Source of the DNA: Symbiodinium natans
Lineage: Eukaryota > Sar > Dinophyceae > Suessiales > Symbiodiniaceae
Assembly (NCBI GenBank): GCA_905221605.1
Contig: CAJNDS010000075.1
Coordinates: forward strand, 153,501-217,500
Reading direction: 5' to 3'
Length of the DNA: 64,000 bases
The notes below the pieces were generated by a model that ran no database searches, had not been told where the DNA came from, and saw only the letters and a program-made list of their open reading frames with translations. Made by a program: the position numbers and the translations under genes. Shown piece by piece: positions 34,192 through 44,309 of the stretch; positions within the stretch are counted from its first letter, which is position 1, and each line of letters begins with the position of its first letter.

Positions 34192-34409
34192 GTCCTTGGG
34201 GTTTTGAATTTGAGGGTCGAGGTACATGGGTACACTACGTGGCATGAGTGCGTGAGTACACTGTGTGAGTAATCTACCTTTGAGCCCTGCTCATTGCAGC
34301 TTTAACGCGTAGGCAGTCTTGTAGAGAAGCTTGTGAACATAACCGTCATGCTGCAAGCCGTACGTCGCTCGTGGCCAGTTGCCTTGCTCAGGCACGTTCC
34401 ACTCTCATG

Positions 34410-34601
34410 CCTCATCTGACCCGAGTCGGCTACTTGCTCGCAGTGCTCTTAGTGGACAGTTCGCGAACGGTCTGCAAGAAGTCCCTGTCAAGGTCTGCTA
34501 CAGCTGCTACAGAACAAGAAGCGACAACAATCCGAGAGGACCAGAAAAGCCCTCAAGCCCACGATGTCGTCGAGACGCAATGCGACTTGCGAAGAAATCC
34601 T
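34410..34601 (+). CDS. First exon of a possible secreted or membrane protein
   Basis: ATG 34410 opens MPHLTRVGYLLAVLLVDSSR, a basic residue then a hydrophobic run like a signal peptide or anchor. It continues TVCKKSLSRSATAATEQEA and DVVETQCDLRRN to TAA 34599 unless spliced before it. Beyond 34615 all three frames are open; one reads CLRQSCAEFDTSVVCSKGF, another RRVRHQRRLLQRLPSRHRH. The downstream exon choice is open. Confidence 0.4.
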
Positions 34602-34951
34602 TAATTCGATTCCGTTTCCTGAAGGAGCCAAGTGTCTGCGACAAAGTTGCGCCGAGTTCGACACCAGCGTCGTCTGCTCCAAAGGCTTCCGAGCAGGCAC
34701 AGGCACGTCGCTGCACATCCTGCTCTGCTTCTAGCGGATAGTTGTCGAGAGCAGCAGCAGCAGTGTAAAGTAAAGCAGCAGTTTTTGGACATGAAACGGA
34801 GTTGCAATGTATGTTCTTCTCTAGATTACTGAGTGCCTTTGCCCGAGGCTTAAGGGACAGTCTCGAACGGCTTGTTGCTTCCATTTAATGGCTGACCTGA
34901 CAACTTCAGGTTGTCCGCCGTAGCCTCTAAAGACTCTACAGACAAGGGAGA

Positions 34952-35785
34952 ATGGCCCTGCTAATAAACATGAACGCTGCACAGTCAGTCAACCTACGGC
35001 AAGACAACATGTTTCGTTTCAGCCAGCGGGTGATCTTATATGAGCAAGCGCCGAAACCTCCAGCCATTCAAGTAAGCATGGGTGGACACGAACGCCCAAA
35101 ACCCTGTCAAGCGATGTGAACATCTGAAAAGCGGCCCTAAGTTAATGAACCGTTGGGTGGGCTTTAGCCTTGAATTCTGTGCTCTGCCATCGCTTGAAAT
35201 CCAAGTCTGTGTTGTTGTTGGTTTTTTGTTGGCCTGGCCACCGTTGCGTGAAGGTTCGGGCGGAATCGGTTGAAAAGTCCGGTTTTTGTTGAGGCGGGAC
35301 AAGGTTGGCTTGGCCAAGTTTTTGTGAAGGCCAAAGCTAAAGGCAGAAGAAGGTGGCCGGGTCACCTTTTCGTGAAGGTTGGATGACAAAAGGCCAACTT
35401 GCTGGTCGGGGTTGCACAAGTGCAAACTGAATATCATCATTGCAGATATCGCACGTAATCAGAAGAGTCGCACTGCGTGACACAGACGCGTATCCGGGAA
35501 AAAACTTCGGCAGCGGTGGTTGTTCTAGGACCGGAAGTAATTAAGCAAGCGACTTCGCAGCCTGTGTAGTGATATGTATATATGTGCAAACAAAATGAAC
35601 TCTATATAGTTTGTATATAAAGATATATAGATAGATAGGGTGGTTGCTTTCACTCTACGGATGCACCTTGTCGACCTTAAAGCTTCATCGAAAATATTGA
35701 CCTGCCCAAGCTGGCTGAACAAGACCAGGAGCTGTGGATCAAAGCCTGGAAAATGACGTGGCTGGAGGCTGGGATAGCGCTTTGA
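34952..35785 (+). CDS. Two-exon gene, about 64 residues, unknown
   Basis: Exon 34952-35071 starts MALLINMNAAQSVNLRQDNM, reads FRFSQRVILYEQAPKPPAI and ends at a good donor GTAAGC. A terminal exon reads FIENIDLPKLAEQDQELW then IKAWKMTWLEAGIAL, TGA 35783. The acceptor at 35710 keeps phase with exon 1; an earlier acceptor (35682) gives a longer exon out of phase, which would need another exon. The intron contains repeated GGCCAAGTTTTTGTGAAGG-like text (35280-35390) and a TA microsatellite. Confidence 0.5.
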
Positions 35786-35902
35786 CACCCAGAGCGCGAG
35801 TTCCTTCCACCAAAGCTGCAAACAAACTCTCCAGAAAGGTTGTGTTTTCAGTGGAGCCAACCACATCTAGCTCGATTCGTTTCCTTTCGTCCGCTTGGCA
35901 AG

Positions 35903-36085
35903 GCTGACGCTGTGGGCCAAGCTGACAACCTCACGAAGGCCACCAACAGTATTCCACAGCTGAAGAGACCTGGGCCTCGAGGGTTAGGTGAGACGCTGCG
36001 TCAGGTCTACAAGAGAGCTCGCAGGACATGGAAGCGCTTCCTAGAACCTGAAGTCCAGACCATCGAGCCACGGGAACAGACCTGA
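35903..36085 (+). CDS. Terminal exon, basic protein
   Basis: After TTGGCAAG the frame reads ADAVGQADNLTKATNSIPQL, then LRQVYKRARRTWKRFLEPEV and QTIEPREQT to TGA 36083. Basic helix followed by acidic tail. It may belong with the preceding model through an alternative junction. GGGTTTAGAGGG follows. Confidence 0.5.
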   Translation, partial: ADAVGQADNLTKATNSIPQLKRPGPRGLGETLRQVYKRARRTWKRFLEPEVQTIEPREQT

Positions 36086-36527
36086 GCGCGCGCACGGGAG
36101 TGGGAGCATGGGTTTAGAGGGTCCAGTGCCAGCTAAGGGCTAAGTGCTTACCGAAGGGATAAAGCAGCGCCAGTCTCAACTAGTTCTGCGAGGGCCATCA
36201 GCCACGGGCTTGTGTCAGGGAAGCGAACATACTGCGTGCACGCAGTTTAGGCCACCCTCCACAAAACCCGCACCTCATGTCCACAGCCTTTCATCAGTGA
36301 TCTTAAGGGAGGTCATGGTCGAATCAAGCCACTTCTTGCTCCCACCGCAGCTTAAAATTTGACGGCGCTGCGGTAGCAAGTGCCGGGACGGAGGGAGCAT
36401 TTGCATTGGTTTTGCTCACCTTCTTGAGCGACTTGGCCTGCACCAAAAGGCTCAAAATCAAAGTTGGGGTGTGATTTCGGAAGTTTGGTTGGTTCATTTA
36501 GTTTTGGGGTCGGTCCTTCGTTTGTTT

Positions 36528-36830
36528 ATGCGTTGCGTCGGTGCTGAGGTCGCGTGGCAGTGCAGCCAAGCGCAAGTATGTTTACGTCTGCAGTGACATC
36601 GGCCTGGGTCCTTACTGGTCTGTTGGCCTCTTGTTTGCTTGCAGTGTATATGGACTGCCGGCAATCTGCTCTGTGGCAATCTGCTCTGTGCTGAGATGTC
36701 GCGGGTCACCAATATGTTCTCCCGCACTGATCAATATCAGGCGAAGCGCGTGAGACCTTCAGCGCAACTTTGCAATGCTGGGCGAATCTGGGAGAAATAT
36801 CTGCGCATGCGGGATGCAGGAGCATTCTGA
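36528..36830 (+). CDS. Small two-exon gene, 77-residue Cys-containing protein
   Basis: Exon 36528-36575 (MRCVGAEVAWQCSQAQ) ends at a canonical GTATGT donor. Exon 36645-36830 starts after TTTGCTTGCAG, in phase 0, and runs to TGA 36828. It reads CIWTAGNLLCGNLLCAEMSR, then RTDQYQAKRVRPSAQLC and IWEKYLRMRDAGAF. A 15-bp tandem duplication in the exon makes the repeated NLLCG/NLLCA. No family is recognised. The start could be further upstream. Confidence 0.55.
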
Positions 36831-37343
36831 CCTGTTCAATGACAGCGAGGCCGGGTAAGGTGTCATTCGCTCAGCATCGTTCCCTGCTTGCCGATGTAAA
36901 GCTGCTGGACCCAAAAACCCCCCGTCCCCTCCGCTCCTCCCATCCCCTCCCCATCAATTATGTGGAAACCACCTGTCGTGCCAGTCCTGGTCTATCCCGG
37001 ATGACAGGAAGCACTCAGCCGTCGGATGCTCAGAAACGGCTGCAGGGTGCATGCAGCTGAACTCAACCTTCCACTGGACTCAAACTCCAATCAGTGCAAA
37101 AGCCTTTATAATCCTAAAAGTCCAACCCCATACCATCAAGCCAGCCTGAACCCAGCCGGTAGCCCGACTAAACTCCGCCAGTCCATATGGTGGTTCCCCT
37201 TCTTATGGTCTATTTTGGGGTCCTCATTATAAATAAGGCGGCCCCTCTTATTTACCCAAAAAGGGACCCTATTTTTAGAGAGCTGACCTAACACACACCT
37301 TTCTCCCCGCGAGAGAAGCAAAAAGACCCAAAGCCAGGCCGAG

Positions 37344-37838
37344 CGGCCCTTGGATCCCTGGAGCCGAGACGAGGTGGCGCAAGCCGGGGGGCCCGTTATA
37401 GGTGTAATATGGGGTTTAATATGGGTTTTAATCTGGGCTTAATATGGGTTGAATATGGGTGTGGGAGTTTTTGTAAAGGGGGACCTTGCCTTTTTTTCTC
37501 GCTTGTTTTGCATGGTGTTTTTGTGGTTTGAGTTGAGGGTTTTAGAGGGGCAGGCTGGTTTTGGCATTCCCCTTCCTAGGTGTGGGAGGTGACCCCTCGA
37601 GACAGTGCCAGCGCCACCGCCCATAGAAGTATGGAGGATTGTGGAACCCAGAGGCCCAGAGTGTTGCTCCACGATGGTTTTGTTTAGCCGCGTAGAACTT
37701 TGGACCTATATACGGCTGGCGACGCTGGCAGCTTGTAATTTTCCACGACCGTTGTTCTGCCGGCTCGCCCAGGTCAAAGCAATGCTTGACAGTGAAATTC
37801 GCCGGGAAAAACCGTCCGGAGAGGCCACGCCAACTTGA
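37344..37838 (+). CDS. Two 3' exons, membrane-like segment
   Basis: Exon 37344-37394 (RPLDPWSRDEVAQAGGP) ends at a GTTATAGG donor. Exon 37602-37838 begins after CCCTCGAG, reads TVPAPPPIEVWRIVEPRG, LWTYIRLATLAACNFPRPLF and VKAMLDSEIRREKPSGEAT, and stops at TGA 37836. Both are phase 0. A hydrophobic helix lies in the middle. The intron opens with a TAATATGGG repeat. The family is unknown. Confidence 0.55.
37397..37460. repeat. TTTAATATGGG-type tandem repeat at an intron start
   Basis: Five imperfect units (GTAATATGGGG, TTTAATATGGG, TTTTAATCTGGG, CTTAATATGGG, TTGAATATGGG) follow the 5' splice site. It resembles the TTTAGGG intron ends in form but has a longer unit. Confidence 0.8.
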
Positions 37839-38141
37839 CAAAACTCACAGCTTCGTGTGGGGGAGGGTGAAGGGTTCAAGCTCGAGCAACCTTCCGTGGC
37901 TGTATTGGATATAAATTCTCTCTGGTCGCTTGCGTTGTCCGAGTAAATTCCTCACACATCTTATTGTCGAGCTGCCCCACCAGCCGTCAGACCCTGCACC
38001 CAAACCCACTGGTAGTTTCCCAGCCCCCAAGTTAGGTGTCGCCAACTTGTTGTTCTTATGACGCAGCCCCGGCCAAGTGTAGAAATCCTACACCCCAAAA
38101 CCAAACAGCTCCAAACCTTAAATCCCAAAAGCCCTGTACAG

Positions 38142-39052
38142 GTCTCGGATAACTTCCTGCGGCAGCAGTCTCAAGACCGCGCTGAGAGCCCTTGCAGCAG
38201 TTGAAAGATTGAAGAATCCGGCGGCACCTATACCTTCGGGGGTTTAGGGTTTAGGGGTTCGGGTTTAGGGGGTAGGATGTAGGTCCTGGCTGAAAAAGCC
38301 CGTTTCAGAGGGTCGTGGCTCAGAGAACCCCGGCAACACCAGACAACACCCAGCTTGGCTCTTGAGATCTCTGGAGTCCGCAAAGCATTTATAACCGTTA
38401 AAAAGATTGTCAATTACTTGTAACGCCCATATCCCACTTGAGTTTAACTAGAGCCTGGTTATCTTGAGGGACGACTGTATATTTTCTATAAGGTTTCGGC
38501 TTTCACAGAGAATCGAACCCCACCTACCAGGGTCTGGGGCATGGAAAGGGTTGAAAGGGAAAGCCCGGGAAAGCATGTTTTGAGTTCCGTTGAATTTCTC
38601 TAGTTCAGGGGAGTGGGGATGTTGTAGGAGTTCTTCAAGAGAAAACTCAGGAAGAAGCGCAATCGCCGTCGCGATGATGTAGGCCGACTCATGCAGCTGC
38701 AAGTGCACGCCAGGATCCCGAAGCCGCATTTGCTGCAGCTGCATCTCAGCCAACTTCCTGTGAAGGTGCTGCCTTCGATTTTCCGCAGGATTGGCTGACC
38801 CCTACGGCGAGTCCAGCCCAGAGGCTTGAACGCTTTGTTCTAGAATTTGTGCCCCTTGCGATCACGCAAAAGCAGAGCAGCCGAGCTTTGGACCATTTTT
38901 TTGGAAAGAACGACAGTTTGAGCTCAGCCCAGTTTGACGTTGGAGGCCGATGCCAATGTCTAAAAATGCTCAGGACTACCTGCAAATGTTGGATGCTAGA
39001 TCATCGAGTAGGGGCTTTAAATTGTCTAGTTGACCCATCCTCACCCTTGTAA
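38142..39052 (+). CDS. Three-exon 3' part of an unknown protein
   Basis: Exon 38142-38241 (SRITSCGSSLKTALRALAAV) ends directly at the donor GTTTAGGGTTTAGGGG. Exon 38628 to 38759 or 38765 reads EFFKRKLRKKRNRRRDDVGR and IPKPHLLQLHLSQLP. Exon 38789-39052 reads DWLTPTASPAQRLERFVLEF, LDHFFGKNDSLSSAQFDVG and CQCLKMLRTTCKCWMLD to TAA 39050. All are phase 0. The last intron would be 23 or 29 nt unless an upstream donor (GTGCAC at 38702) is used. Basic, Cys-containing. No family is recognised. The overlapping minus-strand frame (38448-38753) is a shadow. Confidence 0.6.
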
Positions 39053-39197
39053 TCCCTAAACCCTGAACTCAGAGCCATTCCGGTCTCAGCTCTGAGGCCG
39101 GCTGAGCCGGCCGACGTTTGGGCGTCTGTCGGTGACCCAACGTCGCTGGAATGAGGGTGAAGAAGGAGGGGAGTTCAACTCGAGGGGTTCAACTCGC

Positions 39198-39489
39198 ATG
39201 GGCCGAGGTCGGGACCTCCACATCGCCGCAGTGGCCAGCGGCCACTTGGCTTGGTACTGTATAGCTTAGATGAGTTTAGATGAGCGTTGATGAGTTTGGG
39301 GATGCTTAGGGTTCAGGGCCCTAAGCCCGAGGACCCGACACCTCTGAGAACCCCATACAACCCTAACAACTCTGACAGCCGCATCTCCACGCCGGCAACC
39401 CTGAGGCGCAACCGAAGGAGTTGAAGCTGCCGACTCCAAAGGCCTCCAAACCTGAAGCGAGCCCGGGGGAACCTCGGGGCGGCTTTTGA
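39198..39489 (+). CDS. Small two-exon gene, about 53 residues
   Basis: ATG 39198 opens MGRGRDLHIAAVASGHL; a GC donor at 39249 (GCTTGG) keeps phase with exon 39379-39489, which reads PHLHAGNPEAQPKELKLPTP and KASKPEASPGEPRGGF to TGA 39487. The intron contains GCTTAGGGTTCAGGGCCCTAAGC, a hairpin of telomere-like text. Pro/Lys-rich tail. No family is recognised. Confidence 0.5.
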
Positions 39490-39741
39490 TGGTGGATGTT
39501 TGTTTTTCTTAATTCATCTGTTTGTGGTATTTCGGGTTTCTCTCTTTTCCAGAGATCTTTGGCTTCAGGGTCGTAGTTAGGTCTGTAGGCACCGCAGGTT
39601 TTAGACGAAGCTCGAACGCTACGCTTCGCAGCATCTGCAATCAACAGCTGGGATGTGCTGGTTTTGGTCGCCACCTGGCCTAGAGGCTTAGAGAGCCCTT
39701 AGAAAGCCCCACGCAGTCTTTAACATCTTCTTGGGTTATTG

Positions 39742-40232
39742 ATGACAGACGAACGTTTGGTCTTCTATCCGATGACATGCGCTGGGACGACGGCTGACAG
39801 TTTTCTGGAAGCCTTCGTGCAATCCCAAACGTTCAGCCTCAGGGTGTTTGCGGGGGATTGCTGGCCTGCGGGCTTCGGGTTCGGTTTAGGGTTATTGAGG
39901 CTTCAAAGAGGTTTCAGGGCGTCAACAGCGGCAGGATCGCTCCGGACCGGGCAGGCCTGGATGCTTTAGTTCATCGGGAAACGCTGCTGCGCTGCATGCT
40001 GCATGAGCTTAGGCCTCTTGTCGGTCCCGAAACCCTAGAAGCCTCAACCTTCATGCCGTGCAGACCCAGAGCCTTGAACTGCAGGACGCGGGCCAGCACA
40101 GACGTTCCCACCACTCGCAGGCCTTCAAATAGCACCTTCCCTTGGGGTTTTGGTACCCAAGCCCTGAACAGGCAGGCTGCGCCGGCTGCGCCCGCGCCCG
40201 TCCAGTTCGACGAGGAAAGAGCTTTGGCGTGA
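39742..40232 (+). CDS. Complete three-exon gene, 121 residues
   Basis: Exons are 39742-39843, 39918-40012 and 40064-40232, totalling 366 nt with TGA 40230. Donors are GTGTTT and GCCTCT (GC). Segments read MTDERLVFYPMTCAGTTAD, GVNSGRIAPDRAGLDALVHR, ETLLRCMLHELR and NRQAAPAAPAPVQFDEERAL. The 74-nt first intron carries GGTTCGGTTTAGGG; the 51-nt second carries AACCCTAGAAGCC. The middle is helical and the C-terminus Ala/Pro-rich. No family is recognised. Confidence 0.65.
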
Positions 40233-40596
40233 TTGCGTGCGCGTACGTGTGTGGGGATGCCGAGGAAGGGAATAATTCTTTGTCCTTGGCTTGTTGTGCG
40301 CCAATGAAGACGCCCTTCAATCTCGTGAAGCTGACCTGTTAAGAATGGGCGAACTAGGCATCAGAGCATGCAGTTAGTGACGACTTTTGCAAAAGATCTT
40401 GCACAGTAGTTGTATTAGCGAGTATATCTCAACCAGTTCAGCCAAGTGAAGACCGCGAATCCTGCATTGGAGATGATCTGGCTGATTCAATGAAGAGGTA
40501 CAGTATACTTCTCACGAGCATACATTTTTTCACGTGCGGAGTTGTGTCTGCCCACCGCTTGACGTACTGACAGGGTTTGTTGCTGCGTACGTCTGT

Positions 40597-40642
40597 CGCA
40601 GTCACTATCCCAGCTGCAGAGATCGTGTTGGTCACGCACTAA
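40597..40642 (+). CDS. Terminal exon candidate
   Basis: The frame reads SVAVTIPAAEIVLVTH to TAA 40640 after acceptor-like CTGTCGCAG. It is short and uncertain. 40233-40590 shows nothing else. Confidence 0.25.
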
Positions 40643-40812
40643 GTCTGAAGTTTTTGCCTTTTCGAGTAGCTCCATTCTTCAATTCTACCTCCTTTCGCCA
40701 ACATATGTGCGCGACCAGCCTCTTTGAGACCAAACGTTCGAGATATGCAACTGTGCGTGTGTCACACTGGTGGTAGGCCATTCTGGCTGCGCTGGCTGCT
40801 TTGCCATCCCAG

Positions 40813-41057
40813 TCGTTGGTGGACGTGCTCCAGTGCATCTCTTACAGCCTGTGCTGCAGTTCCCTGGGCCAGGGCATCTTTTCGAGCAGCTGCTGCCAAG
40901 GCGACTTTCCGAGAAGCGACCTGAAGAGGTGGCACTTGCCATGGGAAACACGGTGCCGGGCAGCCGCAAGGCCATGGTTTCTTTTTCAAAGTTGTACGCA
41001 CCAGTCGTGGCTGAGTATCTGACCCATGCGGTGCAACACCACGCTAGGTGGTGGTAG
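40813..41057 (+). CDS. 3' exon, 81 codons, unknown protein
   Basis: After CCATCCCAG the frame reads VGGRAPVHLLQPVLQFPGPG, LFEQLLPRRLSEKRPEEVA, AMGNTVPGSRKAMVSFSKLY and APVVAEYLTHAVQHHARW to TAG 41055. Codons end strongly in G or C. The minus-strand frame opposite (40685-41107) is a shadow. The family is not recognised. Confidence 0.6.
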
Positions 41058-41262
41058 ATGTGAAAGCTAGTGCTTTCTGCCCAGGGTTCGGACCTTATCC
41101 TGGACAAGGAGCATCCGCTGGCATTGTTTGTTCACTTTTCGGAAATCTGTCATGACTAGCTGACTGGGTGCAGACTGCCCTGCTTGTACAAAAGGCCCAC
41201 CCCACGGAACCGCGAGTGGTAGAAGAGTAAAAGCGCAGACGCAAGTGGTAAACAGATCCGAG

Positions 41263-41442
41263 GCTTCTTTGAGTTTCATCGCGTGCCTCTAAGCTGTCAT
41301 CTCAAGGAGCAGCAGGACTTCAAGGGTGAGAACGTGTCTCCGGCTTCTACGCCGCACATACACGGTTCTAACGTGTATCCTAACCCTCTCTCCCCCTGCA
41401 GCTCATTACAGACATACTGCAGCCTCCCCAAAATTTCAGTAG
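41263..41442 (+). CDS. Two short exons, unknown
   Basis: Exon 41263-41325 (FFEFHRVPLSCHLKEQQDFK) ends at the donor GTGAGA. The phase-matched continuation from 41402 reads AHYRHTAASPKFQ to TAG 41440. Another frame from the same acceptor (LITDILQPPQNFSSLPGQ, stop 41507) has better codon bias but the wrong phase. The choice is open. Confidence 0.4.
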
Positions 41443-41574
41443 CCTCCCAGGTCAGCACGGCCACAGGACCGCTCGGGAAATTCGGTTTAGCATCACGCAT
41501 CACGCATGAGGGGTTTTGGGTCTGGGAACCCTAGACCCTACTCAGACCAAATCGCTGAATAAGCCCTAAGCCGC

Positions 41575-42293
41575 ATGCAGGAAAAGAGGGGCGATACTTT
41601 TGAGATTTTTCACTTGAGAAGCCCATGGAGCTGGGCCAGGCAGGAGTCCTGTGCTGTCGCCACCAACGACCAGGTCGGAGGCTTCTCAAGCACGGGCCTC
41701 GGCATGTCCGGTAGGAAGGAGGCCTTTTGGGACTTGAAGGCAACTGAAGGGTTTAACAAGTGTTCAAGTTTTAGGACTTCAGGTGTGGGGCCGGGTTTCG
41801 GGCTTCTAAGGGGTTTCGGATGGTTTCGGGCTTGGTGGCAGAGTTGAAGGTCAAGTCAGTGCAGTTGGATCCAAGAAGTGGATCCAAGAAGTAGTGGATC
41901 CACCGCAAGGGTGCCACAGCGCAGGTGTAGAGCATCAACTGAGGGCGAGTCTACTACCCTCAAGCTAAACTGACCTCAGGGCGTATAAGATTCTGGTGGA
42001 ACACTGGATGAGCTCTTTGGGGGCGACACGGGTCCAGGCAAAAGATAGAGCTCTGCCTCGAAGTGCCACTTGCAGCCCGGCCATGCCTCCGGCGACGGCA
42101 CTTGCCCCGAGCTCAGAAATTGGGCGTGGGGTTCTTCTTGGGATCTTCTTGAGGTTTTCTTTGAGATTTTCTTTTGATGTCGGGATTCGGGTCTCAGGCC
42201 GAAGCACGGATCTGCCAGGCTGAGCCCGGACCGGCGAGTGCTCCAAGCAGTCCGCCTGCACTGAATGCAGCCGCTGAGGCTGAGGCCATGTGA
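41575..42293 (+). CDS. Complete three-exon gene, 140 residues
   Basis: Exons are 41575-41750, 41980-42130 and 42198-42293, totalling 423 nt with TGA 42291; both joins keep phase. It starts MQEKRGDTFEIFHLRSPWSW, then TGLGMSGRKEAFWDLKATEG, AYKILVEHWMSSLGATRVQA and ends with an Ala/Pro/Ser tail (PGPASAPSSPPALNAAAEAE). Donors are GTTTAACAAG and GTTCTTC. Intron 1 has a GGATCCAAGAAGT tandem repeat at 41868-41895. A folded N-terminal domain with a disordered tail is likely. No family is recognised. The start could be an internal exon edge. Confidence 0.65.
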
Positions 42294-42364
42294 AAATTCA
42301 CTCTTCCTTCGAAGCCTAGGAAAACAACTATGAATGCGGTGTAGAAGCACTTTCTGTAAGAGGT

Positions 42365-42592
42365 TTGGTTTCATGTCGGCTACAAAAAATGCACTGTCGC
42401 TGCAAAGAGGGGCAGACCTTGCATGTCTGTAGTAGCCGCAAGCAGTGGCTATTTGTCCCAAAACATCCCCTCAAAGCCGAAGACCAGAAGGTGCCGGTTT
42501 CCGTCGCCGAAGTCGTGGCTGCTGCTGCTGACGCAGCAGGGCCTGTGCAGTCTGTTCAAGGCCGGGCTTCCGTGGACTTCGCTGGGGGTTAA
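42365..42592 (+). CDS. 3' exon, Ala-rich tail
   Basis: The frame reads CRCKEGQTLHVCSSRKQWLF, VPKHPLKAEDQKVPVSVAE and VVAAAADAAGPVQSVQGRAS to TAA 42590. The acceptor may be the CGCAAG at 42443, making the Cys-rich part non-coding. GGGATTAGGG follows the stop. No family is recognised. Confidence 0.45.
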   Translation: MVSCRLQKMHCRCKEGQTLHVCSSRKQWLFVPKHPLKAEDQKVPVSVAEVVAAAADAAGPVQSVQGRASVDFAGG

Positions 42593-42783
42593 GGGATTAG
42601 GGTCGTGGATCTAGGGTTGTACTAGGCCACAGAGGCCCATACACCTTTCGAGATTCTACGTCGGAAGCCGTAACCCCGCGCCCCACTCACAACCTACAAT
42701 GCCTAAAACTACAGGCCCTAAACCCAAAAGGCTCAGCTGGCGGCATTGTTTCAGGGTGTTGGGCTTGTGGTTCTGGTATGCAG

Positions 42784-42907
42784 GATGGCCTGCCAGCCAT
42801 CCGACTAACACTTGGCCCTCCCTGGCCGAAGCGCCGCTTCGGCCCCAGCACGACTTGGGTTTACCGGTTCGTAGGGAAGAAGGGAAGATGGAAAAGGGAG
42901 GAAACAG
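42784..42907 (+). CDS. Internal exon, frame not certain
   Basis: The exon lies between GGTATGCAG and GTGACC. One frame reads DGLPAIRLTLGPPWPKRRF and TTWVYRFVGKKGRWKREET; another reads WPSLAEAPLRPQHDLGLPVR. Both lack stops. Confidence 0.35.
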
Positions 42908-43222
42908 GTGACCTTGTTTGGGAGCTTGGGGTCACTTGGGGAGTGTGCTGTAAGTTGTCAAAGAATGGTGGCTTCAGGGTTCCAGCAGAGTACAAATTCA
43001 ACCTTTCGGATTGTTCCGGCTCTCAGGACTTGGATTTCAGATTTCAGTCGATGGAGGTCGGGAGTTTGCGCAGGTCGTGTTTACTCGCTGTTGAAATTGA
43101 CTGCTATTTCTCAAGCCCGAGCGAGACCTCTTGACAACATACATACCACCTTCGGAATAGTCCTTCTCCTATCTTCTCCTCAAGGGAGTTCAGTTCTGTG
43201 TCAGTGCCCTAAACTTATCTAG

Positions 43223-44309
43223 ACTTAGCCCAAACAGCAAGGCTTGTAGGGAGTGTGCATATCTGTAGCAGCTGAGGCAAGATCCTTGGCCTTCAAAGCC
43301 CTGGCCAGCGGAGGCTTCCCGTGACAAATCTGGTGCGACTACAGACTCCTATAGGTTCGCAGTGTAGTGGCTCTCATACTTCAAGGGTTGTGGGATGCAC
43401 ATGTATGCAGAGATAGTTCATAAAAGCCAGAAGCCTTAGCAGCAAGAAGCGGGGGAGGGGTGCAGGTGGGCAAAGTTAGCGGAGTCAGGGGAGCTGACGC
43501 CACACGGCCGAGACCGAGGCGAACTAATTATGCGGTTTACCGAAGACTATAGTGACTATATGGGTTACAAAAACGGGCTTGAGCCTTGAATATCGCGTTG
43601 CAGTACTTTGCGAGGCTCCTGGGCGCGCGTTCGACGTGAACATGTAGACGTTCGACGGACGCAGCCTTCATGCAATCTGGAACTGCTCCTGGTGAACCAG
43701 TACCGCAGACAACCGATTTAGTTTATGTGTCTCGACTCTGCGCACAATTGCGATCCGGCGATTGTGTGCACAGATCTTTTCAGGACGTAGTCCTGATTAG
43801 TCCTGCATAGAGCTGTACAGCGAACTTTCCGAGAACCTACACAGGATCTCACAACCATCGCGTAGTTTCAAGACGCTTTAGACGGGAGTTCTCTAACGAG
43901 TGCAGAAGCGATTGCCTTTCCGATAACCTTACCAGAATCCTCTCCAATACTGGGCTGCTCCGGTAGAGTGAAGCCGCTCTCAGGCTTGGGGAGGCTCGAG
44001 TATTCGAGCATGAGCAAGTTCTCACAAGTTATCTAAGCTATCTAAACACTGGGGACAGTTCTGCGCATGTCCTGAACAGCTGATTGCCTGTTGTTTCAGT
44101 GTGAGAGAGGGATTGACACAGGGCATTTCGTGTTCGGCATTGCGGCTCTTAGTGGCTCCAAAGAGGGCCAGGAAAAGCGCGCGATCTAGAAGAAAGTCGA
44201 GAGTGTGAAAGTTTAGGGCTTAGCACGGCCAGGGAAACAGAGGAGACCTTAGAGATTCTAGAGACTTTAGAGACTTGAGAGCTGTTGTTGCAGTTGAGTT
44301 GGTTCGCAG
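43223..44309. other. No gene recognised
   Basis: All frames are frequently stopped, and no run of G/C-ending codons or convincing splice pairs was seen. There are no simple repeats apart from CTATCTAAGC repetition near 44030-44050. Confidence 0.6.

Noticed and set aside
38448-38753. Minus-strand frame with helical text
   Set aside because: The + strand exon at 38628-38765 has far stronger G/C-ending codons and joins neighbours in phase.
40685-41107. 140-codon minus-strand frame
   Set aside because: Opposite a + strand exon with strong codon bias and a clear acceptor; Ser/Arg/Cys-rich text typical of a shadow.
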